Below the pieces are notes generated by a model. It ran no database searches. It was not told where the DNA came from and worked only from the letters and a program-made list of their open reading frames with translations. Below, one piece after another: positions 1 to 8,449 of a stretch of DNA of 64,000 nucleotides. Each line of letters begins with the position of its first letter. Positions within the stretch are counted from its first letter, which is position 1. The translations under genes and the position numbers were made by a program. This DNA comes from WTFY01 sp965214675 (GTDB taxonomy: Bacteria > Pseudomonadota > Gammaproteobacteria > UBA4575), in assembly GCA_965214675.1 (NCBI GenBank), contig OZ243969.1:1-64000 (forward strand), given 5' to 3'.

Positions 1-28
1 AATCAGCGATACCGAGCAAAGCGTTCAT
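1..28 (-). CDS. Start of a probable YggT-family membrane protein (partial)
   Basis: An ATG on the minus strand opens a frame reading MNALLGIAD that runs off the window edge, three bases after the proC stop. YggT genes commonly sit directly downstream of proC, and a short hydrophobic start fits that family, but nine codons prove little. No clear ribosome binding site precedes it. The call rests mainly on position and is tentative. Confidence 0.35.
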
Positions 29-31
29 GGT

Positions 32-904
32 CTACTTGTCAGGGCTTGAAGGGGTGGTGCCTGCGGATGTGGTATTCGATCGGGAAAGCTGTTGTGCTTT
101 TTGTGCGGCACGGTTGATCGCGGCAGTAAAGATTTCCTTCACGCCTGCCTGCTCCAGAACTTCAATAGCCGCTTCAGTCGTGCCTCCCTTTGAGGTGACG
201 GATTGTCGCAGCGCATGCGGGTCCTGGGTACCCTGTTCAATCAATTTGGCTGCACCGAGTGCAGTGTCGACGGTCAGTTGACGCGCCTGATCAGCCGTAA
301 GGCCCAGCAACTTGCCAGCTTCCAGTATGGCTTCGATGAGATAGAAGAAGTAGGCGGGCCCACTGCCGGAGACCGCTGTTACTGCATCCAGCAACGCTTC
401 CTCGTTCAGCCACAGGGTCGAACCTACGCTGGCTAGAATACCTTCTGCACAATTTCTTTGTACCTCGGACACTCCTGGGCCCGCAAAAAGTCCTGTGCTA
501 CCGGAACGAATCAGTACCGGGAGGTTTGGCATGCATCGCACTATGGAAAACTTGTCCCCCAGCCAGACGTCGATATCCTGAATCATCGTGCCTGCGGCAA
601 TGGAAATGACCAGGGGCCGTTGTGATGGGTATTGTGCAGAAATTTGTTCACAGACAAGTTGAATCACTTGGGGCTTTACCGCTAGTACGACAACTTGCGC
701 AGAGAGGGGAGCTGAATCTGCCTGTGAATAGACAGGGCATTGTGGAAAGCGTCTGCCCAGCACTGAACACGTGGACCGGTCTGGGTCGATGACCGTGATA
801 TTTTCCGGTAGCCACCCGCAGTCCAGCAGCCCCCCGATCAGTGCCTGGCCCATGTTGCCGCCACCGAAAATAACAATTTCCTGCTTTTCTGAAAGTCGAC
901 TCAT
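32..904 (-). CDS. proC: Pyrroline-5-carboxylate reductase
   Basis: ProC reduces 1-pyrroline-5-carboxylate to proline with NAD(P)H, the last step of proline synthesis in the cytoplasm. The 290-residue protein shows the Rossmann motif GGGNMG (residues 14-19), AVKPQ (75-79), SGSGPAYFF (179-187) and the family signature TSKGGTTEAAI (237-247). Length is slightly above the usual ~270 because of a Ser/Thr-rich tail (about 274-290). The ATG at 904 lies one base after the yggS stop, so translation is probably coupled. A longer frame to 970 exists but would overlap yggS and adds nothing conserved. Order yggS-proC-yggT is typical of gammaproteobacteria. Confidence 0.95.
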   Translation of the reverse strand: MSRLSEKQEIVIFGGGNMGQALIGGLLDCGWLPENITVIDPDRSTCSVLGRRFPQCPVYSQADSAPLSAQVVVLAVKPQVIQLVCEQISAQYPSQRPLVISIAAGTMIQDIDVWLGDKFSIVRCMPNLPVLIRSGSTGLFAGPGVSEVQRNCAEGILASVGSTLWLNEEALLDAVTAVSGSGPAYFFYLIEAILEAGKLLGLTADQARQLTVDTALGAAKLIEQGTQDPHALRQSVTSKGGTTEAAIEVLEQAGVKEIFTAAINRAAQKAQQLSRSNTTSAGTTPSSPDK

Positions 905-905
905 T

Positions 906-1598
906 TCATTCGGTTGTCCGTGTACCAAAAATTGCAGTGCCGATTCTGACCATAGTGGCCCCTTCAGCAATAGCAGCCTCTAAATCGCCACTCATCCCCA
1001 TGGACAATGTATCAAGCCTGAAACCTGATCGGTTCAGTTGTTCCAGCAGGGCTCGAAGTTGTGCGAAATGCAGGCGCTGATGAATAATATCATTACTCTG
1101 TCGCGGGATGGCCATCAGGCCACGTAATTTCAGATTCGGAAGCCCTTCCAAGGCGCTTGCCAGGCTGGGTATCTGTTCGCACTGAATTCCGGATTTCGAG
1201 CTCTCTTGATCAATGTTGACCTGTAGGCAGACCTGCAGGGGCGGTAAATGGTCAGGGCGTTGTGTGCTGAGGCGTTCGGCAACGATCTGGCGTTCGATGC
1301 TATGTACCCAGGTAAAGTGTTTTGCAATTTGCCGGGTCTTGTTTTTTTGTATGGGGCCAATGAAGTGCCAGTTGAGGTCTTGCTGCTTCATCAAGGCGAT
1401 CTTTTCCAGTGCTTCCTGCAGGTAGCTTTCACCGAAATCGCGTTGCCCCGCATTGGCAGCCAGGGTGATTTCCCGGACACTCTTTTTTTTGCTGACAGCC
1501 AGTAGACGTACACTGCCGACTGGGCGCTGGTACCGGCTTTCCAGCCGACGGATAGATTGTTTAACTTTGAGAAGGCGTTCTCCAGTTGGCAGACTCAC
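906..1598 (-). CDS. yggS: YggS/PLPBP pyridoxal-phosphate homeostasis protein
   Basis: Cytoplasmic single-domain PLP-binding protein of the alanine-racemase-fold family, involved in vitamin B6 and amino-acid homeostasis rather than catalysis. The PLP-binding lysine is K37 in LLAVSKKK; further family marks are FGESYLQEA, WHFIGPIQKNK, LMAIP and the C-terminal MGMSGDLEAAIAEGATMVRIG phosphate-binding region. The start is GTG at 1598, chosen because a strong GGAGG lies a few bases upstream. Length (230 residues) is standard. It is followed immediately by proC. In many relatives pilT lies upstream on the other strand; here a PyrK-like gene precedes it instead. Confidence 0.93.
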   Translation of the reverse strand: MSLPTGERLLKVKQSIRRLESRYQRPVGSVRLLAVSKKKSVREITLAANAGQRDFGESYLQEALEKIALMKQQDLNWHFIGPIQKNKTRQIAKHFTWVHSIERQIVAERLSTQRPDHLPPLQVCLQVNIDQESSKSGIQCEQIPSLASALEGLPNLKLRGLMAIPRQSNDIIHQRLHFAQLRALLEQLNRSGFRLDTLSMGMSGDLEAAIAEGATMVRIGTAIFGTRTTE

Positions 1599-1645
1599 GG
1601 ATACCCCTCCATCTCTAGTATGCTCGAGATTCCCGGAAGGATGTT

Positions 1646-1664
1646 AGGTGCAAGGGATGCACCT
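1646..1664. repeat. Short perfect hairpin between pyrK-like gene and yggS
   Basis: AGGTGCA, a 5-base loop and TGCACCT form a perfect 7-bp stem in the gap between the pyrK-like gene and yggS. No run of T follows on the minus strand, so it is a poor intrinsic terminator. It may be an RNA processing or stability structure. No function can be assigned from sequence. Confidence 0.35.
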
Positions 1665-1713
1665 TGGCCCTTTGAGTAGCCATGACTGAGAAAGTCATAA
1701 GGTGTGAGGTCTG

Positions 1714-2583
1714 TCAGAAAATGTTGGCGGCATCGAATACTGGACCGTCTACGCAAACCCGTTTCATTGCTACGGTCCTGTTGTTTTCACGATAAGGTAC
1801 AACACATCCTGCGCAGCCACCAACAGCGCATGCCATGAACTCTTCCAGACACACTTGGCAAGGAAGCGCATGTTCTCGGCAGAATCCTGATACGGCTTCA
1901 AGCATCCGGTTGGGCCCACAGGCAAACACCTGCACGTCTTGTCGTGCTGCCTGATCCAGATTTAGAAACCAGTGCTCGGCCAGCTGGTGTACGTAGCCTT
2001 GGAAACAACCTGGATAGCCCTGCAGGCTGGTCAGGCGGGATACGATCCCCCAGTCATCAAGCAAAGGCATCGCCGCGATAATATCCTTCGGCATGTCCGG
2101 CGCTAAAATTTTTGAGGGCTTGGCGGGGAAAGGGAAAGGGATTTCAGATCCCAAGATTACAATTGGATGAAGCCCCGTATTTTCCCTGAGCTTTTCTGCC
2201 AGAAAAATGATGGGGGGTATTCCCACCCCGCCGCCAAGCAGCAAAGGACGCGTGGTATTTTCATGCAAGCTGAAGGCGTTTCCGATTGGCCCCAGGCACT
2301 GCAGCGTATCTCCGGGTTTGCGTGTTGCCAGTTCAGCACTGCCCTGGCCTACAATCTTGTATAGAATCTCGATATCTCCGCCAGCAGGATCGCAACGCAT
2401 GATGGAGAAAGGCCGGCGCATAGCCCTTTGAGGGTCGCACTGCAGATGCAGGAAGTTACCGGCTGTTGCGTGCCGGGCACATTCAGGTGCATGCAGCCTG
2501 AGGACAAACTGTTGTGCCGGCAGGGCATCATGGCGGATCACACTGGCACACTCTTCAAAGACTGGATTAGGGCCTGTTTTCAT
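1714..2583 (-). CDS. PyrK-like dihydroorotate dehydrogenase electron-transfer subunit
   Basis: A 289-residue FAD/2Fe-2S oxidoreductase of the ferredoxin-reductase superfamily. In class 1B dihydroorotate dehydrogenase, PyrK passes electrons from PyrD to NAD. Visible marks are the FAD motif RRPFSI (56-61), the nucleotide loop GGGVGIPP (117-124), ACGPNRML (221-228) and the C-terminal cluster cysteines C252, C257, C260 and C277 ending in VCVDGPVFDA, a close match to the PyrK signature. The ATG at 2583 gives the family length; a longer frame to 2766 runs into pyrC'. It sits ~29 bases after pyrC'. No pyrD-type 1B gene is adjacent, so its partner is unknown; it could serve another oxidoreductase. 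Confidence 0.8.
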   Translation of the reverse strand: MKTGPNPVFEECASVIRHDALPAQQFVLRLHAPECARHATAGNFLHLQCDPQRAMRRPFSIMRCDPAGGDIEILYKIVGQGSAELATRKPGDTLQCLGPIGNAFSLHENTTRPLLLGGGVGIPPIIFLAEKLRENTGLHPIVILGSEIPFPFPAKPSKILAPDMPKDIIAAMPLLDDWGIVSRLTSLQGYPGCFQGYVHQLAEHWFLNLDQAARQDVQVFACGPNRMLEAVSGFCREHALPCQVCLEEFMACAVGGCAGCVVPYRENNRTVAMKRVCVDGPVFDAANIF

Positions 2584-2612
2584 GGCTGATGGCCGCTCAA
2601 ATGAAAATCGGC

Positions 2613-3896
2613 TTACCCGGTTTCTGGCGGGTATACAGGCTTGCCACCCAAAATCGTATGCGTAGTGCGGCCCTTGCACTGGTGACCCAGCATGGGCGTG
2701 TTTTTGCCACGGCTGAGCAGGGTTTCGCTGGTCAAGACCCAGTCGAGTCCGGGGTCGAAAATACACGCATCAGCCGTCCCACCCACCGACAGGGTTCCTG
2801 CGCTGATTCCCAAAATTTCTGCAGGCTGCTGCGTGACACATCGCACCGCTTCCTTCAAGCTGAGTACACCTTCTTGTACCAGCTGAAGTACCAGAGGAAG
2901 CAGGGATTCCAGGTTCGAGCTACCCGGTTCTGTGGATTGGAAGGGAGCCAAAGTGGCTTCAATTTCATGAGGCTGGTGATCAGCACAAATGGCGGTGAGT
3001 GTGCCGTCCTGTAAACCCATTCGAAGCCCATCACGGTCTGGTTGTGTGCGGTAGGGGGGCAGGTTATGACACAGGCCATCAAAATCCTGGATATTACTGT
3101 CAGTAAGGTAGAGGTGCAGGATACTGACATCTGCAGTTACCGGCAGGTGATTCTCTCGGGCACGTGCAATCATGCTCACTGAGCGCAATGTCGACAGTCG
3201 GCAAAAATGAGTGCGAACATTGAGCTCCTCGATCAATGCCAGATGAAAGGCCAGCGCCGCCGTTTCTGCGGCACCGGGTATGCCCGGCAGGCCTAAACGC
3301 AAGCTTGTGAGGCCTTCGTGTACGCATCCATTATTCGCCAGATGATGGTCAAGCGGGTGCGTGAATACGGTCAAGGCCTGACTGGATGCATATTCCATTG
3401 CACGCCGTAACACAAGAGAACTTTTCAAGGGGTGCAGCACATTGGTAACTCCCACACAGCCGGCCGCCTTGAGTGCAGCCATTTCACTCAGATTTTCCCC
3501 TTTGAGACCTTTCGTTAAGGCGCCGATGACGTACACCCTGCAGTGTCCACTGTCCTGCGAAAGATGCTCGATCAGCTCTACCTCCGCAGGTGAATCAACG
3601 ACAGGATTCGTTGTGGGGAGACACGCCAAACTGGTAATGCCGGCAGCCGCCGCAGCTTTTGTCTCTGACTGAATTGTCGCCTTGTGTTCCTGACCAGGTT
3701 GGCGCAGACTTGCCGAAAGCTCTACGAGCCCAGGCAGCACCAGCTTGTTTGCAGCATTGATCGTATGATCCGCTTTCCAGCCATCAGGCGGTTTGTCGAC
3801 TGCAACCACTTTTCCATCGGTCATGAAGACATCTTTCGGCTGGTCAATTTCATTGGCCGGATCGACGAGGTGGCCGTTCAGTATTTCAAGTTTCAT
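2613..3896 (-). CDS. pyrC': Dihydroorotase-like PyrC' (metal ligands missing)
   Basis: A 427-residue protein of the dihydroorotase/amidohydrolase family. Active enzymes carry DxHxHxR after PGL; here the segment is PGLVELSASLR (55-65), with serines at 61 and 63 where the zinc histidines should be and Glu at 59. The late ADHQPH motif is retained. Family knowledge: in Pseudomonas a catalytically dead PyrC' forms a structural complex with aspartate transcarbamoylase, and this gene has the same place, directly after pyrB with an 11-base overlap. An active dihydroorotase should then lie elsewhere. The start at 3896 gives a normal N-terminus (MKLEILNG); an upstream frame to 3956 lies inside pyrB. 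Confidence 0.9.
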   Translation of the reverse strand: MKLEILNGHLVDPANEIDQPKDVFMTDGKVVAVDKPPDGWKADHTINAANKLVLPGLVELSASLRQPGQEHKATIQSETKAAAAAGITSLACLPTTNPVVDSPAEVELIEHLSQDSGHCRVYVIGALTKGLKGENLSEMAALKAAGCVGVTNVLHPLKSSLVLRRAMEYASSQALTVFTHPLDHHLANNGCVHEGLTSLRLGLPGIPGAAETAALAFHLALIEELNVRTHFCRLSTLRSVSMIARARENHLPVTADVSILHLYLTDSNIQDFDGLCHNLPPYRTQPDRDGLRMGLQDGTLTAICADHQPHEIEATLAPFQSTEPGSSNLESLLPLVLQLVQEGVLSLKEAVRCVTQQPAEILGISAGTLSVGGTADACIFDPGLDWVLTSETLLSRGKNTPMLGHQCKGRTTHTILGGKPVYPPETG

Positions 3897-4827
3897 GTTC
3901 GACTCCACGGTCGCCGGTGCTGATGGCAATCGACAAGATTGCCATACGAACAGCAATCCCGTACTTCACTTGCTGTAAAATTACGGACTGGCGGCCGTCT
4001 GCAACTTCCGAACTTATTTCCACGCCACGGTTGATAGGGCCCGGATGCATGACAATTGCTTCAGGGTTTGCCAGGGCTAGTCTTTCCGGTGTCAGCCCAT
4101 AGAGCTGAAAGTATTCATGTTCACTCGGTATGAACGCGCCTTGCATGCGTTCTTTTTGTAGTCTCAGCATGATGATTACATCGACATCTCTCAATCCCTG
4201 CGTGCAATCTTGAAATACCTGTACGCCAAGTTGCTCGATATTTGCAGGTAACAGCGTACGCGGTGCAATGACCCGGATCTCTCGCGTACCCAGAATATTC
4301 AGTGCCTCAATCTGGGAGCGGGCAACACGTGAATGCAGGATGTCGCCTACGATCGCAACGTTCAGTTTTGAAAAATCCTGGTGATGCTCCCGAATAGTGA
4401 AGGCGTCAAGCATGGCCTGGGTTGGATGGGCATGCCGCCCATCACCCGCATTGATAATGCTGATATGCGGAGCAACATGCTTTGCAATGAACTCTGCAGC
4501 ACCGCTTTCTGGGTGTCTGACAATAAAGATATCGGTGTTCATTGCCTCCAGGCTGAACAGGGTGTCGAGCAGACTTTCGCCCTTGACGGTAGCCGAGGTG
4601 GCTACACTGATGTTGAGCACATCGGCAGAGAGACGCTTGGCAGCAAGTTCAAATGTAGTGCGGGTTCGGGTACTGGGCTCAAAAAACAGGTTCACGATGG
4701 TCTTGCCACGCAACAAGGGCACTTTTTTTACAGTTTGGCCCTCCACACTGGTGAATGATTTGGCAGTGTCAAGAATATGGGTCAGCTCTTTATAATTCAG
4801 CCTGCCAATGTCCAGAAAGTGTCTCAT
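3886..4827 (-). CDS. pyrB: Aspartate carbamoyltransferase catalytic chain
   Basis: Condenses carbamoyl phosphate with aspartate, the committed step of pyrimidine synthesis. The 313-residue protein has the carbamoyl-phosphate motif FFEPSTRTRTTFE (49-61), ATSATVKGES, HPTQAMLD and the C-terminal MHPGPINRGVEI aspartate-binding loop. No pyrI regulatory chain follows; instead it overlaps pyrC', matching the Pseudomonas-type holoenzyme built from PyrB and inactive PyrC'. It starts 10 bases after pyrR, so the two are almost certainly co-transcribed. The N-terminus (MRHFLDIGRLN) is at the usual place. Confidence 0.96.
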   Translation of the reverse strand: MRHFLDIGRLNYKELTHILDTAKSFTSVEGQTVKKVPLLRGKTIVNLFFEPSTRTRTTFELAAKRLSADVLNISVATSATVKGESLLDTLFSLEAMNTDIFIVRHPESGAAEFIAKHVAPHISIINAGDGRHAHPTQAMLDAFTIREHHQDFSKLNVAIVGDILHSRVARSQIEALNILGTREIRVIAPRTLLPANIEQLGVQVFQDCTQGLRDVDVIIMLRLQKERMQGAFIPSEHEYFQLYGLTPERLALANPEAIVMHPGPINRGVEISSEVADGRQSVILQQVKYGIAVRMAILSIAISTGDRGVEHET

Positions 4828-4837
4828 GCAAGAAGGC

Positions 4838-5335
4838 TCAATCTACAATCTCCAAAACTATCGGGTGTGGACCGCTCAGCTGAACGTGCTGTGCTGCATC
4901 CAGGCTGAGTCGTGTACCTACGACATCCGCCTGGACGGGTAACTCCCGTCCATTTCTTTCCACCAAGACCGCCAGGCTGACCGAGGCTGGACGGCCATAA
5001 TCGAAGATCTCGTTCAAAGCCGCACGCACCGTGCGTCCGGTATAGAGCACGTCATCGATCAAGACGAGATGTCTGTCGGTGACGTTCAGCGGCAAGTGAG
5101 AGGGTTTGACTGTCGGCTGGATCCCTGCACGGCTGAAGTCATCCCGGTAAAAAGTGATATCGAGTACACCCAGTTCTTCCTTGCTTTTGAGTATCGATTG
5201 CATCTGTTCGGCGATCCAGACCCCGCCCGTACGAACCCCTACCAACAGTGGCTCGGCGATATTGCGCTTGTCCAGGAAAGCACCCAAATCATGACCCAGC
5301 TTGTCAATAAGTTGCTGGGCATCCAATACGGTCAT
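4838..5335 (-). CDS. pyrR: PyrR bifunctional regulator / uracil phosphoribosyltransferase
   Basis: A phosphoribosyltransferase-fold protein of 165 residues with the PRPP loop VLIDDVLYTGRT (91-102), VGVRTGGVW and FYRDDFSR. In Bacillus PyrR is an RNA-binding attenuator of pyr operons; in Pseudomonas-like bacteria the homologue is encoded beside pyrB and its regulatory part is less settled. The start at 5335 forms an ATGA overlap with the ruvX stop and gives the family-typical N-terminus MTVLDAQQLI; a longer frame to 5380 is unsupported. I saw no obvious PyrR-type attenuator before pyrB, where only 10 bases separate the genes. Confidence 0.93.
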   Translation of the reverse strand: MTVLDAQQLIDKLGHDLGAFLDKRNIAEPLLVGVRTGGVWIAEQMQSILKSKEELGVLDITFYRDDFSRAGIQPTVKPSHLPLNVTDRHLVLIDDVLYTGRTVRAALNEIFDYGRPASVSLAVLVERNGRELPVQADVVGTRLSLDAAQHVQLSGPHPIVLEIVD

Positions 5336-5781
5336 GACACGGTCCTGCCTGTTTGAGGAGAGGCGTTGCTTGATAGCCACGTCTGGAGAATAACCGCTGC
5401 AGACGCCTTGTCGATGTCAGTCTTGCGGATTTTCCTGCGATGGCCCTGCACGCGCAGTTCTTTGAGCACGGCGTACGCCTGTGCCGAAGAGAATGCCTCA
5501 TCCACTGTCTCCACAGGCAAGCGATAGCGGTTTTGTAGAGCCTTGCAGAAGTTTCGGATTTGCCGCTTGATACGTCCCTGGTCCTGCGTGTCGTGTTCGA
5601 CCCTGCCGACGACCAAAGTGTGCGGATGCCATTGTCCAATGATCTCATCGATCTCGTTCCAGGGCGTTCCGGATGCTGAGACCATCAGCGTTGTTAAGGG
5701 GTTGGCTGTACCGGCATCGGGCATGCCAATCGCCACTCCAATCCGGCATTCCCCATAATCGAATCCAATCACGCTGACCAT
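5332..5781 (-). CDS. ruvX: RuvX/YqgF pre-16S rRNA nuclease
   Basis: RNase H-fold protein (149 residues) needed for 5' maturation of 16S rRNA and also described as a Holliday-junction resolvase homologue. The first acidic motif is FDYGECRIGVAIG (D8), the middle motif is TVDEAFSSAQA where many family members have DER(L/F)T(S/T), and the last is DKASAAVILQTWL. It overlaps pyrR by four bases and follows yqgE after 54 bases, the standard gammaproteobacterial order yqgE-ruvX-pyrR-pyrB. The variant middle motif is worth noting but the catalytic acids appear present. Confidence 0.93.
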   Translation of the reverse strand: MVSVIGFDYGECRIGVAIGMPDAGTANPLTTLMVSASGTPWNEIDEIIGQWHPHTLVVGRVEHDTQDQGRIKRQIRNFCKALQNRYRLPVETVDEAFSSAQAYAVLKELRVQGHRRKIRKTDIDKASAAVILQTWLSSNASPQTGRTVS

Positions 5782-5835
5782 CGGCAGGAACCGGACAAGC
5801 GGTGTGGGACCGCCGGCATGTCTGTGAGCGGGTGT

Positions 5836-6399
5836 TCAGGCATGCCCGGCCTCATTCGAGATCAGGTGAACGTCGATACCCAGTCGACTGGCCGCGCTCT
5901 GCCAGCGTTTCTCAGCCGGCGTATTGAAAATGATCTTGGCCTGATACGGCACTGTCAGCCAGGCATTATCTGCCAGTTCCTGCTCCAACTGTCCAGGCCC
6001 CCACCCGGCATAACCCAAAGCAACAATGGTGTTGTCCGGACCTGTTCCACGGCCAATTTCGAGCAGGATATCTTCAGAAGTCGTCAGTTTCAGATCCTCA
6101 TCAATCGTGTAGGTCGACTTCCAGTGCCGGTCCGAGTCGTGCAGGACAAACCCCCTGTTGGTATGTACTGGGCCGCCAGCATACACTGGCTCACGTTGTG
6201 TGGAAAACAGCTGCTCATCAATGTCCACATCCAGGCAACTGATCAGTTCTTCAACGCAAAGGGCACTCGGCTGGTTTACAACGATGCCCATCGCGCCGTG
6301 TTGATTGTGCTCGCAAATAAGAGTCACGGAACGAGAAAAATTCGGATCATGCAGGGCTGGCATGGCAACGAGCAGGTGCTTGGTAAGATTTTCTGACAT
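5836..6399 (-). CDS. yqgE: YqgE/AlgH family protein (UPF0301)
   Basis: A 187-residue cytoplasmic protein of the YqgE/AlgH family. Characteristic segments are LLVAMPALHDPNFSRSV, GAMGIVVNQPS, VYAGGPVHTNRGFVLH and ALGYAGWGPGQLEQELADNAWL. The Pseudomonas homologue AlgH was linked to alginate regulation, but the molecular role is unclear. It lies between gshB and ruvX as in most gammaproteobacteria and is probably part of one long transcript. Length and start are normal. Confidence 0.93.
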   Translation of the reverse strand: MSENLTKHLLVAMPALHDPNFSRSVTLICEHNQHGAMGIVVNQPSALCVEELISCLDVDIDEQLFSTQREPVYAGGPVHTNRGFVLHDSDRHWKSTYTIDEDLKLTTSEDILLEIGRGTGPDNTIVALGYAGWGPGQLEQELADNAWLTVPYQAKIIFNTPAEKRWQSAASRLGIDVHLISNEAGHA

Positions 6400-6544
6400 G
6401 GATAATCAGGTACGCAACAGGGTACTTTCTTGAACCATCTGGACCGTATGTCTACCAATATACCGCAGTTACCCTCCAATTTTCAGAAAATGATAGCGAT
6501 GGCATCGCCGGCATACGATTGGACGCGTGTACAGCTCTTTCTGG

Positions 6545-7501
6545 TCAGGGATGATGGAACAGCCTTTTTTCAATGGAATCGAGCAGTGTAGCTGCTATAT
6601 TCAGGTTGCACATCCGGTCCAGTTCACGTATTCCGGTCGGACTGGTGATGTTAATTTCTGTCAGGTAGTCGCCGATGACGTCGATACCTGCAAAGTCAAT
6701 TTGCATGGCTTTCAGTTCAGTTCCGACCTGCTCGCAAATCCATCTGTCCCGCGGGGTCAGGGCCACAGGCTGGGCCGTGCCTCCCTTGGCCAAATTGGCG
6801 CGTAATTCCCCTTGCGCAGGTATACGTAACAGGGCATGCGGCACGGGTTCACCATCAATGAGCAAAATGCGTTTGTCACCCTCTTGGTAGTCAGCGATAA
6901 GCTTTTGTGCCATCACTGTTCGGGCACCATGGCGGGTTACCGTTTCCAGTATGACATTCCGATTGAGGTCGTCATGGCGAACACAGAAAACGGAGTCCCC
7001 TGCCATGCTGTCCAGAGGCTTGATTACAGTTTCCTTGTATTCATCAACGAAGTCGCCAAGCGCCCCCCTGTTTCGACTGACTACAAAGGGCACAGTACAC
7101 GCTGGAAACCGGGTGGCCAGTAATTTTTCATTGGCGTTTCGCAGGCTTGCAGGGTGGTTGATGACGGGTGTCCCCGACTGATGTACATGCTCGAGCAGGT
7201 AGGTCGTGTAGATGTACTCCATGTCAAAGGGTGGATCCTTGCGCATCAGTATCACATCCAGTTCATTCAGATCCTCAATTGTTTGATCTCCCGGCTTGAT
7301 TCTGTGCTTGGGGTCACTTTGGAGAGAAATCGAAGTAGCTTTTCCCATCACTGCCGTGTCCGACAGGTAAAGGTCCGATGACTGCAGGTGGAAAATGTTC
7401 CAGTTGCGGTGCTGCGCCTCAAGCAGCATGGCAAAAGTGCTGTCCTTGTGCACATTGAGGTTCCCCAGGGGATCCATGACTACTCCCAATCGTATGGTCA
7501 T
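6545..7501 (-). CDS. gshB: Glutathione synthetase
   Basis: ATP-grasp ligase joining gamma-glutamylcysteine to glycine, the last step of glutathione synthesis. The 318-residue protein shows LGVVMDPLGNLNVHKDS at the N-terminus, the substrate segment MRKDPPFDMEYIYTTYLLE, KPLDSMAGDSVF, LLIDGEPVPHALLRIP and the C-terminal INITSPTGIRELDR metal/substrate region. It precedes yqgE by about 145 bases, in the normal gammaproteobacterial arrangement. The glutamate-cysteine ligase gene is not in the window. Confidence 0.96.
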   Translation of the reverse strand: MTIRLGVVMDPLGNLNVHKDSTFAMLLEAQHRNWNIFHLQSSDLYLSDTAVMGKATSISLQSDPKHRIKPGDQTIEDLNELDVILMRKDPPFDMEYIYTTYLLEHVHQSGTPVINHPASLRNANEKLLATRFPACTVPFVVSRNRGALGDFVDEYKETVIKPLDSMAGDSVFCVRHDDLNRNVILETVTRHGARTVMAQKLIADYQEGDKRILLIDGEPVPHALLRIPAQGELRANLAKGGTAQPVALTPRDRWICEQVGTELKAMQIDFAGIDVIGDYLTEINITSPTGIRELDRMCNLNIAATLLDSIEKRLFHHP

Positions 7502-7665
7502 CGCAAGATATGTCCCGTTTGTGTCATGTGCCTACAGGATACCATCCTCGTTGAAATTTCAATTCGGGAGTCAGCGGTACTGCTTGGAAACTGAAGAAAG
7601 GAATGAATATTGACGCGCGGATTGGCCTGCGGGTGCAAACCCAGTTATCAGACGTGCATACAAGG

Positions 7666-8424
7666 TCAGGTTTGCTGGAGGCTGTCATGCTCGCTCAGGT
7701 CCCCCCAAAGCACCTGTGCACTGATGATCGCAGCTAATGCGGCCGTTTCGGTTCGCATGATCCGCGGGCCCAGGGACACTGGCAGAAAACCTTTGTCAGT
7801 GATTCCCTGTGTTTCATGCGGTGTCAGCCCGCCTTCAGGTCCGGTGACAAACCAGATTTGTTTCAGGCGTTCATGAGCGTATCCGCCCAGTGTCTGGTTC
7901 GATCGGATATCCAGGACAAACCCTCGCGCACCTTCATCCACAGGGAGTGTTTCACTCAGGTGTTTTACTTCATGAAGGACCGGGAGAGTTGCTCGCCCGC
8001 TTTGCTGGCAGGCACTGATGACGACATTTCGCCAGTGCTGCTGACGGCGTGCTCTGGATTTATCCGAGAAACGGATCACGGTCCGTTCGGTGATTGCCGG
8101 ATGAATTTCTGTCACTCCGGCCTCGACGCTTTTTTGGATAGCGAAGTCCATGTGTGCGCTTTTCGAGACCCCGAGTACGAGATGGGTTTGCAGCCTGGAT
8201 TCTTTCCTGGCAAGGGTTTTACCTGTAACCTGGACTGTGATCGCCTTTTTGCGAAGAGATATCAGTTGACCGGCATAGTCGTAGCCGTCTCCATTGAAAA
8301 GTGCCAGCGAGGAGTGCTTGTTGATGCGAAGTACATGGCTTGCATGGTGAGCGGCTTCATTATCCAGCCTGACTTCGTCGTCGACGGCCAGCTTTCGATT
8401 GATGTACAGACGGTTAGCCCGCAT
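7666..8424 (-). CDS. rsmE: 16S rRNA m3U1498 methyltransferase
   Basis: SPOUT-class SAM-dependent methyltransferase modifying U1498 of 16S rRNA. The 252-residue protein has an N-terminal PUA-like part (NRLYIN, HASHVLRI, LFNGDGYDY) and a C-terminal knot with GVSKSAHMDFAIQKSVEAGV, ITERTVIRF, FVTGPEGGLTPHE and LGPRIMRTETAALAAI. It follows sahH by 25 bases and so shares a transcript with the SAM-cycle pair, a sensible grouping for a SAM user. rsmE-gshB proximity is also common in gammaproteobacteria. Confidence 0.95.
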   Translation of the reverse strand: MRANRLYINRKLAVDDEVRLDNEAAHHASHVLRINKHSSLALFNGDGYDYAGQLISLRKKAITVQVTGKTLARKESRLQTHLVLGVSKSAHMDFAIQKSVEAGVTEIHPAITERTVIRFSDKSRARRQQHWRNVVISACQQSGRATLPVLHEVKHLSETLPVDEGARGFVLDIRSNQTLGGYAHERLKQIWFVTGPEGGLTPHETQGITDKGFLPVSLGPRIMRTETAALAAIISAQVLWGDLSEHDSLQQT

Positions 8425-8449
8425 GGCAGCAGGGGCGGGGGCGCCCGGT

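Noticed and set aside
4381..4795. Long plus-strand frames opposite pyrB
   Set aside because: Antisense shadows of a well-recognised gene with no motif of their own; the same applies to frames opposite ahcY, metK and the RND pump.
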